The notes below the pieces were generated by a model. It did no database searches. It saw only the letters and a program-made list of their open reading frames with translations, and had not been told where the DNA came from. From contig JAJZXP010000244.1 in NCBI GenBank assembly GCA_021806345.1, positions 1-5,031 of the forward strand: DNA of 5,031 nucleotides, written 5' to 3'. Every line of letters starts with the position of its first letter. Position 1 is the first letter of the stretch. This DNA is from Thermoplasmata archaeon (GTDB lineage Archaea; Thermoplasmatota; Thermoplasmata; Thermoplasmatales; Thermoplasmataceae). The translations under genes and the position numbers were made by a program. This document shows, in pieces, positions 1 through 5,031 of this stretch.

Positions 1-331
1 AAGGTGGGTCAATGTAAATAAGATCCACCTGACCTTCGTAGCCTTGTGAAAGCAATGCTTGCATTATGAGTAAATTATCACCCCATATCATTCTGTTAGG
101 AGTGCTCGTCAAACTGGGCTTTACGATTCCAAAGAAGCTCCCCAGAGCTCCAGTTGCACTGTTTGGATAAACAACCTCCGCAGTTTGGAACGTAAGGTCT
201 TTTGCAGATGGCTCTTTTCTTGGTTTTGAAGCCCAGACCAACCTGGCAGTATCTCTCTGTTTTCTTCTTTCATTCCCAAGTCTGGCTCTCTCCTGTAAAA
301 CCGTTTCTTCAAAATCTTCATTGTCTTCCAT
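1..331 (-). CDS. Mod-type (beta-class) DNA methyltransferase, N-terminal part, truncated by window edge
   Basis: This is the N-terminus (110 full codons) of an S-adenosylmethionine-dependent DNA methyltransferase of the type III Mod/COG2189 kind, which methylates adenine or cytosine amino groups. The first ~45 residues are charged (RARLGNERRKQRDTARLVW, then KPRKEPSAKDL). Next comes the family's conserved block NRMIWGDNLLIMQALL, then GYEGQVDLIYIDPP, which runs off the window. DPP is catalytic motif IV (DPPY/DPPF), and its early position fits the beta class. The start is the ATG at 329-331. The upstream in-frame stretch back to a TAA has no ATG, GTG or TTG, and the next Met comes only at the RMIWGD block. 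Type III partner genes (res), if any, would lie beyond the left edge. It sits in the same orientation as the SIR2-TPR gene, 250 bases downstream of it, and has its own TATA-like box. Family assignment is firm. Type III versus orphan methyltransferase cannot be decided here. Confidence 0.9.
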   Translation of the reverse strand, partial: MEDNEDFEETVLQERARLGNERRKQRDTARLVWASKPRKEPSAKDLTFQTAEVVYPNSATGALGSFFGIVKPSLTSTPNRMIWGDNLLIMQALLSQGYEGQVDLIYIDPP

Positions 332-356
332 TTCTTCACACTCTTTGTTGAACTTT

Positions 357-370
357 TATGTATTTATCAC
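357..370 (-). promoter_or_regulatory. TATA-like box of the methyltransferase gene
   Basis: On the minus strand this reads GTGATAAATACATA, centred about 31 bases before the methyltransferase ATG at 331. That spacing fits an archaeal TATA box about 26 bases before a start site with a leader of only a few bases. No convincing Shine-Dalgarno sequence precedes the ATG, although a weak GTGTGAAG lies close to it. It overlaps one arm of the small palindrome at 366-382, so a repressor bound there could block TBP. The assignment rests on position and AT content only. Confidence 0.4.
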
Positions 371-382
371 ATCTAAAGTGAT
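366..382. repeat. Short inverted repeat ATCAC-N7-GTGAT at the methyltransferase promoter
   Basis: Perfect 5-base arms (366-370 and 378-382) flank a 7-base spacer. The left arm overlaps the TATA-like box of the methyltransferase. The symmetry and place suit an operator for a small dimeric regulator, but palindromes this short arise often by chance in AT-rich DNA. Confidence 0.25.
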
Positions 383-391
383 TTAGTGTCG

Positions 392-550
392 CTATAGTTT
401 TGACCAATTTCTTAATTGCAACCTAAGAACATATTTTAGGTTTTCAATGATGATTCCATCTACACATTTTGAATGCTCAGCAAAGATTTCTTTTCCGGAC
501 ACAAAAAAAACTGGGTATGGAGGCATATAAATAAACAGGTCTGTTTCCAA
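392..550 (-). CDS. Possible small gene between SIR2-TPR and methyltransferase
   Basis: An open frame runs without a stop from 595 to the TAG at 392-394 and overlaps the last 14 bases of the SIR2-TPR gene in another frame. Possible starts are a TTG at 548-550 (52 residues) or an ATG at 524-526 (44 residues, beginning MPPYPVFFVSGKEIF). The residue mix is protein-like (VDGIIIENLKYVLRL near the end). The other two minus-strand frames here give less natural peptides and stop earlier. I do not recognise it. It could be a small partner or inhibitor of the SIR2-TPR protein, the remnant of a larger gene, or a lost C-terminal extension of the SIR2-TPR gene joined by a frameshift near its stop. Against it stand the lack of a clear start signal and a U-tract terminator candidate inside it. 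Confidence 0.3.
   Translation of the reverse strand: METDLFIYMPPYPVFFVSGKEIFAEHSKCVDGIIIENLKYVLRLQLRNWSKL
420..442. repeat. Inverted repeat AACCTAA-N9-TTAGGTT
   Basis: Perfect 7-base arms at 420-426 and 436-442 flank an AT-rich 9-base loop. It lies in the gap between the SIR2-TPR gene and the methyltransferase, about 90 bases before the methyltransferase start. It could form a weak hairpin in RNA or be a binding site. No run of U follows it on either strand, so it is not a standard intrinsic terminator. Confidence 0.3.
503..510 (-). terminator. U8 tract, candidate archaeal terminator of SIR2-TPR gene
   Basis: Eight consecutive A on the plus strand give a U8 run in minus-strand RNA, 71 bases after the SIR2-TPR stop codon. 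Archaeal RNA polymerase commonly terminates at such U-tracts without a hairpin. The tract also lies within the doubtful small gene (as two Phe codons), so only one of the two readings may be right. Confidence 0.4.
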
Positions 551-581
551 GGGTACGTTTTTCGGACAGAAATAATGGCTT

Positions 582-3254
582 TCAGGATCGTGACTTTAGT
601 TCGTTTTTGAGGAAACCAATTATATTAACACGGTCATAATGCTCCGCGATCTTATTCAAAAGTCCTAAAAGATATGATTCCTTTGCGATCCGCTCCGAGA
701 TCTCGAAATATTCATTTGCCATTATCTTATCTTCAAGTTTGTCGTAGCAAATTCCGATATTGAGTGCAGCATAACATATCCTTTCCGGATTCCCAATTCT
801 AGTCCAAATTTCATAACTCTTTCTCGCTTGTTCAAGACCCTCATTCCAAGCGTTCTGTTTAATAAACATTAGAGAATAATAATAGTACGATTCTCCTGCC
901 AGTCCAACGTTCCCAGTCTTCTTTGCCAAATTAATTGCTTCTTCTATAGCAGGTTTTGCTTTATGTATGTCCCCTATTTCAGTATAATATCCACCAAGGC
1001 CGTTTTTGATATGTCCCATGAGGATCACATCATCAATTTTCGAAGCTAAATAAAACGCCTTATCATACATTTTCTTGCAACTCTGATAGTCTCTTAATTG
1101 GTTGTAATAAAAGGCCAACTTCATGTAACTTTGGGCGATTTCATGATTGTTAGGTGTTCGCTCTATAAAATTGATAAAATCTAACATATACTTAATTGCG
1201 CTCTGTGGGTTTCCCATTTGGGAGGATAATTCTGCAACTTGATTATACACCACAGACATTAAAGACCCATCCTTGTACCTTGAAGATATATTAATCGCCT
1301 CTTGATAGATATTTATGCCCCTTTTCACTTCACCTTTCTCAACATGTATTCTCGCTTCGTTGATCATCAACCATACCGATAAATAATGGCTTGTCACATT
1401 TGTGGAAAATTTCTTTGCTTCTTGAAGAGATTTAATTGAGTTGGTAAAATCTCTTTTTCTCAAAAAATACATGGAAATGTCCCCGAGCGATCTTGCACTC
1501 GCATCAAAATCCCCAATTTTCTTCGCAATGAAGAAGGATTCTTGGTATTTTGCAAATGCTTTTTCACTTTTGCCTATTTGGGAAAGGCAGTTGCCTATAA
1601 CTCTGAGAGAATGTGCAACTTTTTTTACTGCGTTAATTTGTCTGCCTATAGCCAGTTGAGATTCAAAATATTCTAGGGCTTTCTGTGGAGCGGAATTATT
1701 CATGTAATATGATCCAATAGCACCATAGCAGTCAGCAATTAACGACTGGTCCCTAATTTTTTTTGCCAACTCTAATGCTTCGTTATAGCTGCTAAGGGCA
1801 TGATCATATTCCCCAACCTCAAGATATATGCTTCCAATATTTCCTAAAACTGAAACCAAAGAATAAAGGTCTCCCCGGTTTTGGAGTATGTCTTTACTTT
1901 TATTCAATCTTTCAATGCCATCATCATAGAACCCTACGACCAAATCGATTGATGAGGTTTCTAGGTTAGATCGTAATACTAGGTCTTCATTATTTAGTGC
2001 AGTTGCCATTACATAATTGTCATTCACTAATTGAAGGGCAGACTTAGTATCTCCCTTTTGAATGTAATCCTGCGCCAAATTTGACCTTAATTCAAAAATT
2101 TTGAGTCCATCCTTTAATGACTGACAAATCTTCAAGCTTGACTGATGGTGCGATATAGCATTATCGAAACTTCCTAACTTTGCGAAAGAATTGCCCAGGT
2201 GCGCATGTGCCCTTGCAATATTATACGCGTTGTTTTGTTGTATTGAGGCATTCAAAGCCTTCTGGAAATAACTTATAGCTGCTCTGTGGTCTGAAACAAG
2301 CTGTAGCAACGCGCCAGATAAAGTAAATTGAATACTAGGGTCGTTTTTAACTAAATCTAAAAAGAACTTTTTTAAATCTACTTTCCATTTCTGCCCCGGT
2401 ATTGCTTCTTCACCAATAAATGGTAAGAATAATTTTTTAGCAAGTAGTTCCAAGAATTTTTTGGTGTTTATATAAATCCTTTTACCTCTATAATTCTTGA
2501 ACGGGTTATTTTCTGGCTTTAGGGAAATGTCTTCAACTCGCGCATCATTAATGTCGTGCTCTACTACGATGATCTCTTTATTGGAGTCTACAATGTTTTC
2601 TATGGCCGGAGATATATCGAAGATATCAGAGCAACTGTAACCTAGAATGATAACATAATTATGTTTCCCTTCCCTGAATAGATATTCTATAGGTATTTTT
2701 CTTTTCGACAGATTTTCTTTGTTGGCTATGCTCTTTAGAGTGCTTCTTATTGATGGGAAGTCACTGGCTGATCCATGTATTTTAATTAACACTGACTTTC
2801 TGTTCTTTTCGACATCAGGTAATGCCGCAAACTGGTCCTCCCTATGATAAATTAGTGGAAATTCATCAAGATTTTGTAGTTCTAATTTCAATGCTTCTTC
2901 TATGCATGTGTCGAAATTTGTAGTTAGAACAGTTTCTATGAAGCTATTTTTATATAACATAGCTAAAAACATATGATATTCATCAGGCCTTGAGCTATAG
3001 AATATTTTAAACAGTCCTTCTAGGTTAACAAAATCTGACAACTTTTCGATGAAACTTTCAAATGGGATTCTTGACCCAATTATCTCGGTTTGCTTCTGTT
3101 GATTAATGCCCAGATTTGAAAGTATCTCCTGCTCTAACTCGATAGCAGTAGGTAAACCAGAATTCTTAGAAATACCTGAGCCGCAAAAAAAAGCAATATC
3201 TTTCTTATCAAATTTCAAATAGTTTAGGAAAACACTAACATCTTCTAATGACAT
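582..3254 (-). CDS. SIR2-TPR protein, predicted NAD-consuming defence effector
   Basis: An 890-residue cytosolic protein with no signal peptide or membrane segment. Residues ~1-285 are a SIR2-like domain. It has CGSGISKNSGLP at 24-35 (the GAGxS NAD-binding loop), TTNFD at 111-115 (the TQNxD-like motif with catalytic Asn and Asp), KIHGS at 158-162 (His160 as catalytic base) and LGYSCSD at 204-210. All key residues are present, so NAD+ hydrolysis is likely. No Zn-finger Cys pairs of deacetylase sirtuins are seen. Residues ~312-871 are fourteen TPR units in exact 40-residue steps, ending in a capping helix. The linker (~285-311) is too short for a STAND/NACHT ATPase, so this differs from the SIR2-STAND (Avs5) layout. 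Related SIR2 effectors (ThsA, DSR, SIR2-Argonaute) kill infected cells by NAD+ depletion; that role here is inference. The ATG at 3252-3254 is preceded in frame by CAG, AAT and, before them, a TAA. The gene is visibly more AT-rich than the integrase remnant upstream, which suggests separate acquisition. Confidence 0.93.
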   Translation of the reverse strand: MSLEDVSVFLNYLKFDKKDIAFFCGSGISKNSGLPTAIELEQEILSNLGINQQKQTEIIGSRIPFESFIEKLSDFVNLEGLFKIFYSSRPDEYHMFLAMLYKNSFIETVLTTNFDTCIEEALKLELQNLDEFPLIYHREDQFAALPDVEKNRKSVLIKIHGSASDFPSIRSTLKSIANKENLSKRKIPIEYLFREGKHNYVIILGYSCSDIFDISPAIENIVDSNKEIIVVEHDINDARVEDISLKPENNPFKNYRGKRIYINTKKFLELLAKKLFLPFIGEEAIPGQKWKVDLKKFFLDLVKNDPSIQFTLSGALLQLVSDHRAAISYFQKALNASIQQNNAYNIARAHAHLGNSFAKLGSFDNAISHHQSSLKICQSLKDGLKIFELRSNLAQDYIQKGDTKSALQLVNDNYVMATALNNEDLVLRSNLETSSIDLVVGFYDDGIERLNKSKDILQNRGDLYSLVSVLGNIGSIYLEVGEYDHALSSYNEALELAKKIRDQSLIADCYGAIGSYYMNNSAPQKALEYFESQLAIGRQINAVKKVAHSLRVIGNCLSQIGKSEKAFAKYQESFFIAKKIGDFDASARSLGDISMYFLRKRDFTNSIKSLQEAKKFSTNVTSHYLSVWLMINEARIHVEKGEVKRGINIYQEAINISSRYKDGSLMSVVYNQVAELSSQMGNPQSAIKYMLDFINFIERTPNNHEIAQSYMKLAFYYNQLRDYQSCKKMYDKAFYLASKIDDVILMGHIKNGLGGYYTEIGDIHKAKPAIEEAINLAKKTGNVGLAGESYYYYSLMFIKQNAWNEGLEQARKSYEIWTRIGNPERICYAALNIGICYDKLEDKIMANEYFEISERIAKESYLLGLLNKIAEHYDRVNIIGFLKNELKSRS
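642..2321 (-). repeat. Coding region of fourteen 40-residue TPR units
   Basis: The region encodes helix-turn-helix units of pattern xLGxxYxxxGxxxxAxxxxxxAL. The motif begins at residues 312, 352, 392 and every 40 residues thereafter to 832. There is no insertion or deletion between units, a 120-base DNA period. The units are diverged at sequence level (for example NIGSIYLEVGEYDHAL versus QVAELSSQMGNPQSAI), so this is an old array rather than recent tandem copies. Forty-residue TPRs are the longer LGN-like form rather than the standard 34. They should build a right-handed superhelix for peptide or protein binding. Confidence 0.88.
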
Positions 3255-3281
3255 ATTCTGTTAAATTATATATTTTTCAAC

Positions 3282-3291
3282 TATATTTAAA
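3282..3291 (-). promoter_or_regulatory. TATA box of the SIR2-TPR gene
   Basis: TTTAAATATA on the minus strand is centred about 33 bases before the ATG at 3254. It predicts a leader of roughly 6-8 bases. A second AT-rich run (AATATATAAT) lies closer, about 16 bases before the ATG, which is too near to serve as a TATA box unless a downstream start is used. No Shine-Dalgarno sequence is visible, in keeping with near-leaderless expression. The gene therefore seems to have its own promoter rather than relying on the decayed integrase upstream. Confidence 0.5.
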
Positions 3292-3417
3292 TTAAGAAAC
3301 TTCGAGGCAATAACATAAGAATAACACAAGTCGGTCAGAATTTTTTGAAATCATATTTTGCTATTTTACTTAACTAAAGGGAACATATTAATTGCCATTT
3401 ATGTGTGAGATACTATA

Positions 3418-4047
3418 TTACACCCATCCCTCTACCCACTTTCTCATCTCTTTCCGATCATCTTCTTCAAATGGTATGTTTAGATAATGCTCATACTGCG
3501 TTGTGGTGGTATGCCCCTGGCTCAGTGCTATCTGCAATGCCTTGTCCGGATAATAGAACACTAGCCATGATTCCCAGGTCTTCCTGAAAGACTTGTTGTT
3601 TATGGGAACTCCTTCGAGGATCCTTTTTGAGAGTCTTCTCTATTTCATGTCCAGGGTGGGAAGCTCCGGTAATGGATGCGGTACCTGAAATAGATCCGGG
3701 AGCAGTGTCTTCCCCATATCTGATAATTTTATTGCCCTCTCCTTCTGCTTTGCCTTTACCTTCAGCATTGACCCCTTGGGAAGGTAAATGAACTTCCCGT
3801 CAAGCCATTACGGATTCTACCTGAACCTCTGCAGTTCCGCATAGCGCATTCCCGTCAATAACAGGGAGGTGCATATCCTCCTGGTGTTCGGATCCATTGC
3901 ATCTCTTAGAGTTTCAAACTCAACAGGTCTGAGGATCCTCACCTGGAACTTTTCTGAAGATCTTACTATGGCTCTCAAACTGACTGTTAAGATACTAACA
4001 AAACTTAACGCTTCGCATTGAGTTTGAGCGCCATGGCCTGGACTCAT
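3418..4047 (-). pseudogene. Decayed archaeal tyrosine integrase, C-terminal catalytic domain
   Basis: One frame from the ATG at 4047 to the TAA at 3418-3420 (210 codons) reads as an archaeal site-specific recombinase, but holds three nonsense codons: TAG 3817-3819, TAA 3808-3810 and TAG 3640-3642. Recognisable blocks, in order, are RILRPVEFETLRDAMDPN, LLLTGMRYAELQRFR (catalytic Arg at 3844-3846), WLDGKFIYLPKGS, KAKQKERAIKLSDMG, SFRKTWESWL (the HxxR-like box), ALSQGHTTTTQYEHYL (His 3511-3513, nucleophile Tyr 3484-3486) and a tail ending RKWVEGWV. The N-terminal core-binding domain is missing or scrambled. Residues before about 3948 on the 5' side do not look like integrase in this frame, though another frame at ~3950-4060 (SNSMRSVKFC, stop, YLNSQF) faintly does, which would imply a frameshift. 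It marks an old integrated element. The catalytic residues survive, so decay may be fairly recent. It is richer in G+C than the SIR2-TPR gene. Confidence 0.85.
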
Positions 4048-4090
4048 CCTTGAAGCTTTAGATATAGGACGTTAAGGTTTATCCTAAAAG

Positions 4091-4522
4091 TTAGCTCATC
4101 ATTTTTCTGATACAACTTGCTAGGTTATTGAATTCTTTTTCTGTTAAAGTGTCTTCAGGAAAAGAAACATCTGGAGTTATTATTTTCGAATATAGGAAAT
4201 CGCCCTCTGAATGAGGGGCCAGATGAACATGCAGGTGAGATATATGATCTCCGAAAACATAAACATATACCAGCTTCACTTTGAAAACTTCCTTGAGAAT
4301 CTTGGTAAATTTGACCACCAATAACCCAAATTCCTTAGAAAGTTCATCATCTAGCTTGTCTATACTTTCAATATGTTCCACGGGTTCCAAGTAGGCAAAA
4401 CCTTTTACGGCTAAGTATCTTGAAAGGGAAAGATTCCACCTTTTGTTAGACCATACAATTTTCCTTTTAAAAATAGAATCTGCATTTCCGTTGCATATAT
4501 CGCACTCAATGCTTTTTGTCAT
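4091..4522 (-). CDS. HIT-family nucleotide hydrolase/transferase
   Basis: A 143-residue protein of the histidine-triad superfamily, cytosolic enzymes that cleave or transfer nucleoside phosphates (Ap4A-type dinucleotides, nucleoside phosphoramidates or similar) through a nucleotidyl-histidine intermediate. The triad HLHVHLA is at 96-102 (pattern HxHxHxx), with His98 the expected nucleophile, in the block FGDHISHLHVHLAPH. A CDIC pair at 7-10 and His50 in LEPVEHIESI match the places of zinc ligands in HINT/GalT-like members, so a bound zinc is plausible, with His93 or His96 as fourth ligand. Length is normal. The start is the ATG at 4520-4522, just after a TATA-like box at leaderless spacing. 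It lies 43 bases upstream of the dead integrase. The substrate cannot be told from sequence. A link to the neighbouring SIR2 NADase through nucleotide metabolism is possible but unsupported. Confidence 0.87.
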   Translation of the reverse strand: MTKSIECDICNGNADSIFKRKIVWSNKRWNLSLSRYLAVKGFAYLEPVEHIESIDKLDDELSKEFGLLVVKFTKILKEVFKVKLVYVYVFGDHISHLHVHLAPHSEGDFLYSKIITPDVSFPEDTLTEKEFNNLASCIRKMMS

Positions 4523-4543
4523 ATTCAGAAAGTGCTAAGAGGC

Positions 4544-4552
4544 TAATTTAAT
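4544..4552 (-). promoter_or_regulatory. TATA box of the HIT gene (leaderless type)
   Basis: ATTAAATTA on the minus strand is centred about 26 bases before the A of the ATG at 4522, the classic archaeal spacing if transcription starts at or next to the start codon. An A-run directly upstream (AAAA) could be part of the BRE. No Shine-Dalgarno sequence precedes the ATG. This is the cleanest promoter in the window. Confidence 0.55.
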
Positions 4553-4586
4553 TTTTAATGTAGACCAAAGCATTGAAAAATCATAT

Positions 4587-4730
4587 TTAAGCGAAGATAG
4601 GGCATGAAATTTCAATCGCTACTTTCAATATTACCATATGACAATATAGTTCTTCTTGTAGTGATTCCAAGATTCTCTCATATGTAATTGCATCGATCTT
4701 AATGCTACTATCCCGAACAACATTTGCAGT
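4587..4730 (-). pseudogene. Possible remnant of a small antitoxin-like gene
   Basis: An open frame of 47 codons (from just after a TAG at 4731-4733 to the TAA at 4587-4589) encodes VVRDSSIKIDAITYERILES, then LQEELYCHMVILKVAIEI. The beginning resembles the strand-then-helix start of VapB/RHH-like antitoxins (IKI/IRV, then TYERLLEL), and the end resembles their second helix. There is no ATG, GTG or TTG at the expected place before SIKID, so if real it is broken at its start. No toxin gene is adjacent. Chance resemblance is a serious alternative. Confidence 0.2.
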
Positions 4731-4881
4731 CTAACCTCATAACATAAGGTCTTAATTTAGATATTCTGGTTTGCAGTTTATCTTGAGTATGTCCGTTTTA
4801 GACTTTACTGAATATTTGGGATTCACTTAAGATTGGACGAATCCATCTTTGACCTGTAAAATTATATGGCCTTTCTTATGG

Positions 4882-5031
4882 TTATATATTTCGAATAAAC
4901 CCATTGATGATCTCATCTCTCCGGAAACAGGATAATGTGTGATCATTCACCATTCCCACTGCCTGCATATATGAGTAGCAAATGGTAGTACCAACATAGC
5001 TGAATCCAATTTTCTTCAGAGAAAGGCTCAT
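4882..5031 (-). CDS. tag: DNA-3-methyladenine glycosylase I, C-terminal part, truncated by window edge
   Basis: The last 49 residues of a Tag-type base-excision repair enzyme, which removes 3-methyladenine from alkylated DNA. The segment KKIGFSYVGTTICYSYMQAV followed by GMVNDHTLSCFR matches the highly conserved C-terminus of the family (K.GF.FVGPT..Y.FMQA.G.VNDH...C). In E. coli Tag the His and Cys of this HxxxC pair bind the structural zinc; both are present here (His and Cys spaced by four). The tail RDEIINGFIRNI is short and normal. The gene starts beyond the right edge, and the ATG at the very edge is internal Met, not the start. It is a housekeeping gene that borders the accessory region. 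It ends 359 bases before the HIT gene in the same direction, with no sign of an operon link. Confidence 0.92.
   Translation of the reverse strand: MSLSLKKIGFSYVGTTICYSYMQAVGMVNDHTLSCFRRDEIINGFIRNI

Larger units (their letters stand above)
4523..4881. other. Intergenic gap between tag and the HIT gene
   Basis: This 359-base gap contains the HIT promoter and one doubtful open frame (4587-4730, minus). I see no tRNA, no CRISPR repeats and no transposon ends. The plus strand offers only a 27-codon frame at 4604-4687, opposite the doubtful minus frame, with nothing to recommend it. No strong terminator follows the tag stop; only a short T-rich stretch (AATTTTAC) occurs about 17 bases later. Confidence 0.6.

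Noticed and set aside
121..339. 72-codon minus-strand frame starting at 339
   Set aside because: It is a shadow, in another frame, of the methyltransferase N-terminus (start at 331). The true frame carries the GDNL and DPP motifs; this one has no family resemblance.
1441..1659. 72-codon plus-strand frame
   Set aside because: It lies antisense within the TPR region of the SIR2-TPR gene and has no promoter or recognisable domain.
3405..3587. 60-codon plus-strand frame
   Set aside because: It is antisense to the conserved C-terminal block of the integrase remnant and looks like its shadow.
3640..3819. Pyrrolysine-style recoding of the TAG codons in the integrase
   Set aside because: One of the three in-frame stops is TAA, which pyrrolysine does not explain. 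No candidate insertion structure was seen, and the N-terminus is also missing.
3817..4047. A separate 76-residue intact protein ending at the first TAG
   Set aside because: Its C-terminal half is the integrase Arg-box segment, and integrase homology continues in the same frame after the stop, so it is part of the pseudogene rather than an independent gene.
4604..4687. 27-codon plus-strand frame in the tag-HIT gap
   Set aside because: Very short, with no convincing start signal, and opposite a better (though still doubtful) minus-strand frame.
4523..4881. tRNA or attachment site near the integrase remnant
   Set aside because: No cloverleaf, T-arm GGTTCRANYCC-like sequence or direct repeat could be found in the gaps of this window.

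Overview
The window looks archaeal. Promoters have TATA boxes about 26-33 bases before the start codon, with almost no leader and no clear Shine-Dalgarno sequence. Arg codons are mostly AGA/AGG and Ile often ATA. The integrase remnant has the sequence style I associate with Thermoplasmatales-type archaea (Ferroplasma/Cuniculiplasma group). That placement is inferred from family resemblance, not proven. Every gene I can support lies on the minus strand, so transcription runs from right to left.

Layout from the right edge, in transcription order. (1) 4882-5031 holds the C-terminal 49 residues of a DNA-3-methyladenine glycosylase I (Tag), cut by the window edge. (2) A 359-base gap follows, with a small open frame of doubtful status (4587-4730) that faintly resembles an antitoxin. 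(3) 4091-4522 is an intact HIT-family nucleotide hydrolase/transferase with its own leaderless-type promoter. (4) 3418-4047 is the decayed C-terminal catalytic part of an archaeal tyrosine integrase, read in one frame through three nonsense codons. (5) 582-3254 is the main gene, an 890-residue protein with an N-terminal SIR2 (NADase-type) domain followed by fourteen 40-residue TPR units. (6) 340-581 holds a possible small gene, a U-tract terminator candidate and two short inverted repeats. (7) 1-331 is the N-terminus of a beta-class, Mod-type DNA methyltransferase, cut by the left edge at its DPP motif.

Together, a dead integrase, an AT-rich SIR2-TPR gene and a modification methyltransferase look like an accessory or defence island next to housekeeping genes (tag, HIT). 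The SIR2-TPR protein is best read as a single-gene abortive-infection effector: the TPR superhelix would sense or be restrained by a partner, and the SIR2 domain would consume NAD+. Its role in defence is inferred from architecture and context. The SIR2 active-site motifs and the repeats are seen directly.
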